A stretch of 64,000 nt of DNA. It comes from an uncultured Alphaproteobacteria bacterium (GTDB lineage Bacteria > Pseudomonadota > Alphaproteobacteria > Caulobacterales > Parvularculaceae). The DNA is taken from the NCBI GenBank assembly GCA_902826095.1, contig CADEDN010000015.1:16004-80003 (forward strand). The letters run 5' to 3'. The stretch's first letter is position 1. Each line of letters opens with the position of its first letter. Below the pieces are notes generated by a model. That model did no database searches, had not been told where the DNA came from, and was given only the letters and a program-made list of their open reading frames with translations. A program made the position numbers and the translations under genes. Positions 7,632 through 15,252 of the stretch are shown here, piece by piece.

Positions 7632-8996
7632 ATGAAGTGGGCGCGCATCTTCGGCGGTCTCGTTCTCGCCGCCGTGGGCGGCGCGGCGGCGCTTGCCGGC
7701 GGATTGTCGGAACCGATCGCCTGGACGATCGCGATCACCGCGCTCACCGCCGCCTGGTGGGTGACGGAAGCGATCCCGATCCCCGCGACGTCGCTCATTC
7801 CCTTCGCGGCGTTTCCGATGGCGGGCGTCATCGATCATCGCGAGGCGGCCTCCGCGTTCGGCGATCATGTGATCGTGCTCCTCATGGGCGCCTTCATGCT
7901 CTCGAAGGGGCTCGAAAAATCCGGCGCGCATGAGCGCCTCGCGCTTTACATGATCCGGTTTGTCGGCGCGTCGGGAAAGCGGCTTGTCGCCGGCTTCATG
8001 ATCGCCTCCGCCCTCACCTCAATGTGGGTGTCGAACACGGCGACTACCTTGATGCTGATGCCGATCGCGCTGGCGATCCTGGCGCGCGCGGAGGATCGCT
8101 CGCTCGACGTTCCAATCGTGCTCGGCGTCGCGTATGCGGCCTCGATCGGCGGTCTCGGCACCTTGATCGGCACGCCGCCGAACGTCATCTTCGCCGGCAT
8201 CTATGAGCGGACGACCGGGGCCGAATATGGCTTTGTCGAATGGATGAAAACCGGCGTTCCGGTGGTCGTGATCGGCGTCCTCTTGTCGGTTCTGTGGCTG
8301 ACTCGGCGGATAAAATTCAACGAGCGGGTCGCCATTCCCTCGCCGGGCGCTTGGTCGGCGGCGGAGATTCGCACCCTGATCGTTTTCGGCGCGACGGTCC
8401 TTCTCTGGATCACCCGGAGCGAGCCTTTTGGCGGTTGGTCGTCCTGGCTCGGCATCGAAGGCGCCGGCGATTCAACAGTCGCACTCCTTGCGGTCGCCGC
8501 GATGTTCCTCATCCCCGACGGCAAGGGAAGCGCGCTCCTCGACTGGAAATGGGCGTCGGACATCCCGTGGGGCATGCTGCTCCTCTTCGCCGGCGGCATC
8601 TGCATCGCGATCGCCTTTGAGAAATCCGGCCTCTCGACCTTGATCGGCTCATCGCTCGCCGGCGCGAAGGCGCTGCCGCCCTTCGTCCTGATGCTGCTGA
8701 TCTGCCTTGTCGTCACCTTCATGAGCGAGCTGACATCGAACACCGCGGTCGCGACGCTGGTCCTGCCCGTCCTCGCGGCGGCGGCGGAAGGGACAGGGTT
8801 GGCGGCGACCGTCCTGATGGTTCCGGCGGCGATGGCGGCGTCGTCAGGCTTCATGCTGCCGGTCTCGACCGCGCCGAACGCCATCGCTTACGGCACGGGG
8901 CGCGTCACCATCGCCGAGATGGCGCGCGAGGGATTCGCGCTCAATTTGATGCTGGCTGTCGTCATCGCTTGCGTGTGCTATTTCGCGTTCCGATGA
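7632..8996 (+). CDS. DASS/SLC13-family transporter
   Basis: A 454-residue polytopic membrane protein with about 11-12 hydrophobic segments. Both DASS substrate/sodium signatures are visible: SNT at 134-136 (MWVSNTATT) and SNT at 369-371 (ELTSNTAVAT). They are paired with IGTPPN near 180 and VSTAPNAIAYGTG near 411. Characterised relatives are sodium-coupled carriers of dicarboxylates, citrate or sulfate; the exact substrate is not decidable here. The gene's 3' end abuts the AT-rich dCTP deaminase island with only 18 bases between stop codons. Confidence 0.9.
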   Translation: MKWARIFGGLVLAAVGGAAALAGGLSEPIAWTIAITALTAAWWVTEAIPIPATSLIPFAAFPMAGVIDHREAASAFGDHVIVLLMGAFMLSKGLEKSGAHERLALYMIRFVGASGKRLVAGFMIASALTSMWVSNTATTLMLMPIALAILARAEDRSLDVPIVLGVAYAASIGGLGTLIGTPPNVIFAGIYERTTGAEYGFVEWMKTGVPVVVIGVLLSVLWLTRRIKFNERVAIPSPGAWSAAEIRTLIVFGATVLLWITRSEPFGGWSSWLGIEGAGDSTVALLAVAAMFLIPDGKGSALLDWKWASDIPWGMLLLFAGGICIAIAFEKSGLSTLIGSSLAGAKALPPFVLMLLICLVVTFMSELTSNTAVATLVLPVLAAAAEGTGLAATVLMVPAAMAASSGFMLPVSTAPNAIAYGTGRVTIAEMAREGFALNLMLAVVIACVCYFAFR

Positions 8997-9014
8997 GAAG
9001 CAAGAAAATCGCGT

Positions 9015-10508
9015 TCAACTGCGAGCTTTGGCTTTCACATGTTCGAGCACATATGTTTCAAGCTGAGCATAAACGGGCAATTTAATTTCCATGACCGGCT
9101 TTTTATGACCACGTATGTATTCTTGGAATTTGCCATCCTCGTCCTTACGCTTTCGTCGTGCGAAGAGCATGTCGTACCGGCGAGGCGTAATTCCATGAAA
9201 ATGAGTAAACTTCACTGCACCAAACTTCTTGTATTGTCCGCGCCCTTTGCCCTCGACCTCTATTGAGTCACTGTGAAGTAGCGCGACGAGACTTTTGGGG
9301 TATGGCTCCAGAAAATATACTTGCTCAATGCCGCTGGCGACAATGTGTTTCGCACACATATGACACGGAAAAGTGGTGCAAAAGAGCGTTGCGCCTTTCA
9401 AACTACTGTGGGTTCGAGCCGCATCGACAATGGCGTTCATTTCAGCATGAACAATCCGTCCGTATTCAAGCGCGTCCATTAGACTCAAGCGCTTGAGCTT
9501 TTCCGTTGTGGATGCTGACAATTCCGAGATGCCGAGTGCGATCAACACCTCTTTTAGCAGCTCTTGTTTTCGAACATCATTCGAATCAATTCCGCGATTA
9601 AATTCACGATCATCAAGATTCCCATCCTCAGGCCAGTATGTTCCACCTTTAGCCTTGGGGACTTCGTTACAGCCAATCGAGATTAGTTCGCCGTCCGGTG
9701 AAAAAATCGCGGCGCCAACCTGCCGCGAAAGATCGGCAGTACGAAGCGCCGCTGCCCGGGCCATAAACATGCCATGTTCAACTCTCGATGGCGTAAATTT
9801 GTTTGACGAAAAAAGGACTTCACAAAATCGATTGATTTGGTAATCGGGAGCGCTGTTGTCCTGATCCAGCTTAACAATGATGTCCGCGTTGTGAAAAATT
9901 TCGCCAACACGCTGTCCATGAGAAACATTGGATTCGTCTTCGTCAGTCTGAACCAGCTTCGTCGCTTCGGACTCAAATTTTAAATGATCCCCGTCGTTCT
10001 CGCTGCTCGCCATCTTTCTGCAAAGGAAATCGACTCTAGCGGCACGATCGGAGTAAATTGAGATTTGGTAGAAAAGTCTTCCATACACCGAACGAAGGAG
10101 ATCGATTTCTTCCGGCCGTTTGAATTGATGAATTAGAAACGCGTTCTTCTGAAAATTCTCCCCTGCCGGCACGGACAAAGAATTTCGAATTTCGACAACC
10201 TGTTGGATACTGAGGCCCGCAAGAATCGCATCATCCTCCAATTTCTCGCGGACCTTGTTGCCGTAAAGAATGTGCGATTTGTATCGGTCAAAATAGGGCG
10301 CACTGACGAGTGGGTGCTCTGGGTTTGCGGCAACGAACGGCTTCAAGCGCGAAAACACGTCGGTTACTTTGATCTTATGAACGCGATAGTCATTTGCGCG
10401 AAAGAATTTTTCAAAATCCTGTAGCGCTCGGTCAGTCGGAGTGCCAATTGGCGAGACAAACCCCAAAAATAATTCCGGCAAATCAATTTGTGGAAAAAGC
10501 TTGCTCAT
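9015..10508 (-). CDS. Anti-phage dCTP deaminase (AvcD/DcdV-type)
   Basis: A 497-residue two-domain protein. The N-terminal part (ELFLGFVSPIGTPTDR, residues 12-27) corresponds to the P-loop-kinase-like domain of the AvcD/DcdV family, but a canonical GK[ST] is absent. The C-terminal part is a cytidine/deoxycytidylate deaminase: HAE at 354-356 (zinc His plus catalytic Glu) and PCHMC at 381-385 (zinc Cys pair). The middle carries ALRTADLSRQVGAAIFSPDGE and SIGCNEVPKAKGGTYW, which are diagnostic of this family. Known members deplete dCTP/dCMP on infection and starve phage DNA replication. The start at 10508 is chosen for the GGGGGAG site three bases upstream; the longer frame to 10691 has no family-like extension. 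The gene is AT-rich relative to its neighbours, which suggests horizontal gain. Confidence 0.9.
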   Translation of the reverse strand: MSKLFPQIDLPELFLGFVSPIGTPTDRALQDFEKFFRANDYRVHKIKVTDVFSRLKPFVAANPEHPLVSAPYFDRYKSHILYGNKVREKLEDDAILAGLSIQQVVEIRNSLSVPAGENFQKNAFLIHQFKRPEEIDLLRSVYGRLFYQISIYSDRAARVDFLCRKMASSENDGDHLKFESEATKLVQTDEDESNVSHGQRVGEIFHNADIIVKLDQDNSAPDYQINRFCEVLFSSNKFTPSRVEHGMFMARAAALRTADLSRQVGAAIFSPDGELISIGCNEVPKAKGGTYWPEDGNLDDREFNRGIDSNDVRKQELLKEVLIALGISELSASTTEKLKRLSLMDALEYGRIVHAEMNAIVDAARTHSSLKGATLFCTTFPCHMCAKHIVASGIEQVYFLEPYPKSLVALLHSDSIEVEGKGRGQYKKFGAVKFTHFHGITPRRYDMLFARRKRKDEDGKFQEYIRGHKKPVMEIKLPVYAQLETYVLEHVKAKARS

Positions 10509-10559
10509 TGACTCCCCCGAATCACCAGATTTAAAATCAATGCTAACAGGGAGAGAGCA

Positions 10560-10745
10560 ATGGGCCAATCGCTCAGGAAACAACTTGCCGTGCGGCGCAT
10601 CGAAGTCGTCTTGAAAAAGCATGAAGAGACATACGCTAAATGGCTGAGGGCGAACTTCCCAGAGCAAGCCGAAGCAGTAATTAATGCTCAATTCAACCGC
10701 AATTCTAGATTGCCATCCACGCGGCCAAAGACGAGCAAGCAGTAA
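10560..10745 (+). CDS. Small ORF divergent from the dCTP deaminase, 61 aa
   Basis: A 61-residue, highly charged, probably helical peptide: RRIEVVLKKHEETYAKWLR, then a polar basic tail ending KTSKQ. Its ATG has a strong ribosome binding site (AGGGAGAG) 4-5 bases upstream. It starts 51 bases from the deaminase start in the opposite orientation and ends 7 bases before the TerB-like stop. It shares the island's lower GC. No domain is recognised. It may be a real accessory protein, a gene remnant, or a chance ORF opposite the 5' leader of the deaminase gene. Confidence 0.45.
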   Translation: MGQSLRKQLAVRRIEVVLKKHEETYAKWLRANFPEQAEAVINAQFNRNSRLPSTRPKTSKQ

Positions 10746-10752
10746 AAATTAG

Positions 10753-11184
10753 TTAAACCGCCTCGACCGTCATGTGGCGCGCTTTCGCCGAGCGCTCGAT
10801 CGCGGCGGCGCCGTCGTCGCCGATGTTCAACGCCGTGCGGATGAGTTCAAGGACGCGGATCTCGGTCATATCGAGGCCCTCGTCCGCGGTGATGACGTCG
10901 ATGACGGCGGCGTAGGCGGTCTCGCCGAGATGGGCCGGCAACGAAGTCGCCGCGGCGGTCAGCACCTTGTGAAGGCCCGCTTCCGACGACATCAGCTTGC
11001 CGCAGGCTTCCGCGGTGTCGACAAGGCCCTGTTCATCGGCGCCCGAAAACAGCGGAAAGGAGCGAACGACGCGGCCGATTGAACGCAGCTCTTTCTCCGA
11101 CATCCGCCCATCCGACGCCGACGCCATCACCATCAAATAGATCACCGCTTCCTGCGGCGTCAGTCTCGGGGCGGCGTCAGCCAT
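10753..11184 (-). CDS. TerB-like (tellurite resistance TerB family) protein
   Basis: A 143-residue all-helical protein resembling the TerB/DjlA N-terminal domain. The repeat-like acidic motifs MASASDGRMSEKE and VITADEGLDMTE are the metal-binding loops of this fold. Despite the family name, single TerB proteins in alphaproteobacteria are not shown to confer tellurite resistance. The ribosome binding site GGAGG lies about ten bases upstream of the 11184 start. It is divergent from lysK. Confidence 0.8.
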   Translation of the reverse strand: MADAAPRLTPQEAVIYLMVMASASDGRMSEKELRSIGRVVRSFPLFSGADEQGLVDTAEACGKLMSSEAGLHKVLTAAATSLPAHLGETAYAAVIDVITADEGLDMTEIRVLELIRTALNIGDDGAAAIERSAKARHMTVEAV

Positions 11185-11328
11185 GAATTCGGGTCCTCCA
11201 GAACGCTTTCAATTCTTCCCGCAACCTAGCGGTCGGGCCAACGCGCCGCAACCGCTCAAGCGAGGACGGTTTTGCCCCGACGCAAAATGCGACTAGAGAA
11301 TTGCCAAGCCTTGCAGAAACCGAAAATC

Positions 11329-12906
11329 ATGACCGCCCGCACCTATTCAGCCGACGACATCGCCGCCGCCAAAGCCTGGCCGTTCGAAGAAGCGCGCAAG
11401 CTCGACGCCCGACTGAAGCGAATGAACCATGACGGCGTCGTCATCTTCGAGACCGGCTACGGCCCGTCGGGACCGCCGCATATCGGCACCTTCGGCGAGG
11501 TGGCGCGCACCACGATGGTCAGGCGCGCGTTTGAACTGATGACCGGCCGGAAGACGCGGCTCATCTCGTTTTCAGACGACATGGACGGCATGCGCAAGGT
11601 TCCGCCGCATCTGCCGAACCAGGAAATGCTCGCGCGCTATCTGCAAAAGCCGTTGACGACGGTTCCCGATCCCTGGGGCAGTCATGACAGTTTCGCCCAT
11701 CACAATAATGCGAAGCTTCGCGCTTTTCTCGATCAGTTCGGCTTCGACTATGAATTCGTCTCCTCGACTGAATGTTATAAATCCGGACTGTTCGATCAGA
11801 CGCTTGTCCGCGTCCTTGAACGCTATGACGCGCTGATGGAAATCATGCTGCCGTCGCTCGGCGACGAGCGCAAGGAAACCTATTCGCCGATATTGCCGAT
11901 TTCGCCGACAACGGGCCGCGTTCTTTATGTTCCGCTTCTTGAGCGCGATGCGAAGAAGGGCGAAATCCTCTTTGAGGACGAGGACGGCTCCAAAGTGAAA
12001 ATCGCCGTCGGCGGCGGCAACACGAAACTGCAATGGAAGGTCGACTGGGCGGGGCGCTGGTTCGCGCTCGGCGTCGATTATGAAATGGCGGGCGAGGATC
12101 TGACCGAATCCGTGCGCCTTTCAAACCGCATCGTGAAAGCCCTCGGCGGCGAACCGCCGGCCGGCTTCAATTACCAGCTCTTCGTCGACGAGGAAGGCAA
12201 GAAAATCTCCAAGACCAAAGGCAACGGCATTTCGATCGAGCAATGGCTGACCTACGCTTCGCCCGAGAGCTTGTCGCTGTTCATGTTCCAGAACCCGAAG
12301 GCGGCGAAGAAGCTCTATTTCGACGTCATCCCGAAAACGCTCGACGAATATTGGCGCCATGTCGAGGAATATCCAAAACAAGCGGGCGCGAAAGCGATCG
12401 ACAATCCCGCATGGCACATTCACGAGGGAAATCCGCCGGAGGCGACGACGCCCGTATCGTTCGCCATGCTGCTGACGCTCGTCAACGCGGTCGGCGGCGA
12501 GCCCGAAGTGCTTAAAGGCTTCATCCGCAAATACCGCCCGACGGCGTCGGCGGAAGAGCTTCGCGCGGCGGATGCGCTCACGCTTTATGCGGCGCGCTAT
12601 TACAAGGACTTTGTCGAACCGAAGAAGCAATACCGTCAGCCGACGGATGAGGAGCGCGCCGCGCTCGCAACGCTCGCGGCGCGGCTTCGCGAAATCGGCG
12701 ACGGCGCGGAGGAAGACGCCTATCACACAGCGACCTTCGACACCGGCAAGGCGCATGGCTATGAGAAAAATCTCCGCGACTGGTTCGCCGCGATCTATGA
12801 AATCGTCTTCGGCCAGACCGAAGGGCCGCGCATGGGGCCGTTCACGAAGATCTATGGCGCCGTCGCGACGGCGACATTGATCGAGGATGCGCTGGCGCGG
12901 CGATAG
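11329..12906 (+). CDS. lysK: Lysyl-tRNA synthetase, class I
   Basis: A 525-residue class I LysRS, the archaeal-type form also used by many alphaproteobacteria in place of class II LysS. The HIGH-like HIGT is at 51-54 (GPPHIGTFGE) and the KMSKS-like KISKT at 292-296 (EEGKKISKTKG). The start MTARTYSADD at 11329 is preferred over an in-frame ATG at 11272, which would add a Cys/Lys-rich leader not typical of the family; the ribosome binding site is weak for both. A short GC hairpin with a T-run follows the stop. Confidence 0.96.
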   Translation: MTARTYSADDIAAAKAWPFEEARKLDARLKRMNHDGVVIFETGYGPSGPPHIGTFGEVARTTMVRRAFELMTGRKTRLISFSDDMDGMRKVPPHLPNQEMLARYLQKPLTTVPDPWGSHDSFAHHNNAKLRAFLDQFGFDYEFVSSTECYKSGLFDQTLVRVLERYDALMEIMLPSLGDERKETYSPILPISPTTGRVLYVPLLERDAKKGEILFEDEDGSKVKIAVGGGNTKLQWKVDWAGRWFALGVDYEMAGEDLTESVRLSNRIVKALGGEPPAGFNYQLFVDEEGKKISKTKGNGISIEQWLTYASPESLSLFMFQNPKAAKKLYFDVIPKTLDEYWRHVEEYPKQAGAKAIDNPAWHIHEGNPPEATTPVSFAMLLTLVNAVGGEPEVLKGFIRKYRPTASAEELRAADALTLYAARYYKDFVEPKKQYRQPTDEERAALATLAARLREIGDGAEEDAYHTATFDTGKAHGYEKNLRDWFAAIYEIVFGQTEGPRMGPFTKIYGAVATATLIEDALARR

Positions 12907-12909
12907 TTT

Positions 12910-12928
12910 GCGCGCCAGCGCGCTTTTT
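12910..12928 (+). terminator. Rho-independent terminator after lysK
   Basis: A five-base GCGCG/CGCGC stem with loop CCAG is followed by five T residues, starting three bases after the lysK stop. Confidence 0.6.
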
Positions 12929-12940
12929 GGGGGCTGAGGC

Positions 12941-14002
12941 ATGGAACTGAGATGGATGCTGACGGGGTTTGCGGTTTTCTTGACAGCGGCGTGCGGTCCG
13001 GCGTCGGATGCCGACCAGCGCGGAGCGCCGGCTTCAATGACTGAGAAAGAACTCATCATCCTCGCGGCGGCGACAAGCGACGACCCCTATTACGCGGACG
13101 CCGCCGAGGGTATTTTCGATTTTCATGTCGCCTATGCGAAGGCGATCATGAAACATGACGATGTGCTCGTTCTGACAGACGACGCATCCTACGCCGCCTA
13201 TGCGAAAGCGCTCGGCGCCGGGCATGTCGCGGCCGCGCCGATGGCGGACATCTGGATGCGCGATTTCAGCCTGTCGAACGCGGCGGCCCCGGCGATGTTC
13301 CGCTACAGCGCCGCCGGCCAGGGCGGCGATCAGGACGAGGCGGACGCCGTTCAAGAACCGCTCGCGGCGCTGATCGACGCCGCCGGCCTCGACTATCGCG
13401 CGAGCGATCTCATCAATGACGGCGGCAATTGGGTCGACGATTACGCCGGCGCGGCGGTCGTCAGCCGCAAGTTCCTGCGCGATAACAATCTTGATGAAGC
13501 CGCCGCGCGCCAGGCGCTCATCAAGCTCACCGGCTCGAAGGCCATCGCCTTCATCGACGCCGACGAACAGGGCGGGCTTGAACACGCCGACGGCGTCGTC
13601 GCGTTCATCGGCCCCAATGAACTTGTCATCAACAGCTATCCGGATGATGCGGATTACGCCGCGGCGCTGCGCGCGGATCTTGAGCGGGGGCTTCCGGGCG
13701 TCGTCATCCATGAAATCGTCACGCCCTATGACGGCGATGACATCTACGACGAGCGGTTCGGGTCCGCCTGCGGGCTTTACACTAACATGCTGGTGACGCC
13801 GGGCCGCATCTATTTCCCGCAATTTGGAATTCCGGAGGACGAGGCCGCGCTCGCACAGATAAGGTCGTGGACGGACAAGGAGATCACGCCCGTGAGATCG
13901 GACGATGTCTGCCGCATGGGCGGGGGCGTCCGCTGCATGTCCTGGCAATTGCGCGGCGAGAACGCCGCGCGTTTGAAGGCGCATCTTTCAAAGGGCCGGT
14001 GA
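12941..14002 (+). CDS. Agmatine deiminase/peptidyl-arginine deiminase family lipoprotein
   Basis: A 353-residue protein with a probable lipoprotein signal (GFAVFLTAACGPAS). The pentein-fold motifs are in order: IWMRDFS, NDGGNWVDD, LEHADGV (catalytic Glu-His and Asp), SACGLYTNM and MGGGVRCMSWQ, which carries the nucleophilic Cys. Relatives deiminate agmatine (cytosolic, putrescine route) or protein C-terminal arginine (Porphyromonas PPAD, exported). The predicted export favours an extracytoplasmic guanidine substrate, but this is inference. It follows lysK after a terminator. Confidence 0.82.
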   Translation: MELRWMLTGFAVFLTAACGPASDADQRGAPASMTEKELIILAAATSDDPYYADAAEGIFDFHVAYAKAIMKHDDVLVLTDDASYAAYAKALGAGHVAAAPMADIWMRDFSLSNAAAPAMFRYSAAGQGGDQDEADAVQEPLAALIDAAGLDYRASDLINDGGNWVDDYAGAAVVSRKFLRDNNLDEAAARQALIKLTGSKAIAFIDADEQGGLEHADGVVAFIGPNELVINSYPDDADYAAALRADLERGLPGVVIHEIVTPYDGDDIYDERFGSACGLYTNMLVTPGRIYFPQFGIPEDEAALAQIRSWTDKEITPVRSDDVCRMGGGVRCMSWQLRGENAARLKAHLSKGR

Positions 14003-14067
14003 CGGCCATACGCAATTTCAGATCACGACAATCTTGTCTGCGGCGGCGCGAATCGGCGGGCGCTTGT

Positions 14068-14193
14068 TCAGCGCGCCTGTCCGTCAATCCGGGGCCTGAC
14101 GGCGCAGGGCGCCAGACGCCGGCCATAGGCGACCGCGCCGGCGAAAATCACTGCAACCGCAAGGGCGATGAAGGGGGCAAAATCTGCGTCCAT
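14068..14193 (-). CDS. Possible small single-pass membrane protein, 41 aa
   Basis: A 41-residue ORF starting ATG at 14193: MDADFAPFIALAVAVIFAGA continues into a basic segment YGRRLAP. The profile is a short acidic N-terminus, one transmembrane helix and a positively charged cytoplasmic tail, as in many real small membrane proteins. The ribosome binding site is weak. It lies in the gap between the deiminase lipoprotein and the DUF6629-type gene, on the opposite strand. Comparative conservation would be needed to confirm it. Confidence 0.4.
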   Translation of the reverse strand: MDADFAPFIALAVAVIFAGAVAYGRRLAPCAVRPRIDGQAR

Positions 14194-14301
14194 GGATATC
14201 GCGCCTTCATGGCTTCAGCGCCAATATAGGGTTCAACCGCGCAAAGCGCCATCCGGTCGTCGTCATTGTGAAGCGGGCGCGAAGGGATCATGGTCCGCGT
14301 C

Positions 14302-14961
14302 ATGTGCTTTTCAGCGACAGCGAGTTTCGCCGCCGCCGGCGGTCTCGCCGTCATCGGCGCGGCGACAATCGCGCTGCGGCCGGCCCCGCGCATGGCGGCG
14401 CTCGCCGCGGCGCCGCTCATCTTCGCCGCGCATCAGGCGATCGAGGGGACGATCTGGCTGCAGCTTCATGACGGCGCGGTTTCGGAGGCGCTGATCAGAG
14501 CCTGGGTTTTCATCGCCGAAGTGTTCTGGCCGACCTTCACGCCGCTCGCGGTCCTCATGCTGACGCGCGGGCGGCGCCGGCGCCAGGGCCTTGGCGCGCT
14601 CGCGGTCGCGGGCGTCGTCGTTTCCGGCCATTTCCTGATGATCCTGATACAGAGCGACTTCACGGTCGGCGCCGTCAATGGAAATTTGCGCTATGATGCG
14701 GGGGCGCCGCCGGGCGATCGCCTCGCCGGACTTTATCTCCTCGCGACGGTCGCGCCGCTTTTGATCGCGCGCGAGCGATTCGTTTTCGCGTTCGGCGTCG
14801 CGGTCCTTGCCGGCGCGATGGTCACCGAGCTGTTCTACGCCCACGCCGGCCCGTCCGTCTGGTGCTATTTCGCGGCGATCGCGAGCCTTTGCGCCTTTTT
14901 CGCGGTTCGCGACGACAACCGCTCGCGCCCGGTTTCTCCCACGCCGCGGCCCGGACTTTAG
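14302..14961 (+). CDS. DUF6629-type integral membrane protein
   Basis: A 219-residue polytopic membrane protein with about seven hydrophobic helices. The N-terminal MCFSATASFAAAGGL, with HQAIEGTIWL about 30 residues on and a central FTPLAVLML, matches the DUF6629 family pattern. The start at 14302 is chosen because family members begin exactly at MCFSA; an in-frame ATG four codons upstream is possible. The function is unknown. No partner gene is apparent. Confidence 0.75.
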   Translation: MCFSATASFAAAGGLAVIGAATIALRPAPRMAALAAAPLIFAAHQAIEGTIWLQLHDGAVSEALIRAWVFIAEVFWPTFTPLAVLMLTRGRRRRQGLGALAVAGVVVSGHFLMILIQSDFTVGAVNGNLRYDAGAPPGDRLAGLYLLATVAPLLIARERFVFAFGVAVLAGAMVTELFYAHAGPSVWCYFAAIASLCAFFAVRDDNRSRPVSPTPRPGL

Positions 14962-15252
14962 AGCTTGTAACATTCGCGTCGCCGCCGCCGCGCGGCATTA
15001 CCAACAGGCAATGTTCGCCAGACGTCCGCCCCCGGATCGAATCGCGGATGCGCCGCGACGGCGGCGCGAAATTTCCCGCTTCCCCTTTCGTGACGACCGC
15101 ACTAGAAGCGGCCTTGGCGTGCGTTGGGGGAGTGCGATGACTGGCGGCCGAAAGGCCCTTGCATATTACTCCGTCGCCAAGCCATCCGCATTCGATCACA
15201 CAAGTCGCGTCACGATTTCTCGCGTCTCAACGTCTCAAACCGGAGCATTGCA

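Larger units (their letters stand above)
8997..10752. mobile_element. AT-rich acquired island carrying a phage-defence gene
   Basis: The base composition changes abruptly from strongly GC-rich (third positions almost all G/C) to near-balanced between the DASS stop at 8996 and the TerB-like stop at 10753, then reverts. Codon use inside the segment is relaxed, with many A/T-ending codons. The segment holds only the dCTP deaminase and a divergent 61-codon ORF. I see no integrase, transposase, tRNA or obvious flanking direct repeat, so the mode of entry is unknown. The call as an acquired island is an inference from composition and gene content. Confidence 0.6.

Noticed and set aside
10509..10691. 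61-residue N-terminal extension of the dCTP deaminase
   Set aside because: The extension is Cys/Phe-rich and not family-like, while the internal ATG at 10508 has a GGGGGAG site and begins right before the conserved domain.
10753..11184. TerB-like gene as part of a tellurite or defence system with the dCTP deaminase
   Set aside because: Its base composition is that of the core genome and no other ter genes are present, so adjacency to the island appears coincidental.
12121..13059. 312-codon minus-strand ORF
   Set aside because: It is a shadow of lysK and the start of the deiminase gene; no motif and no ribosome binding site.
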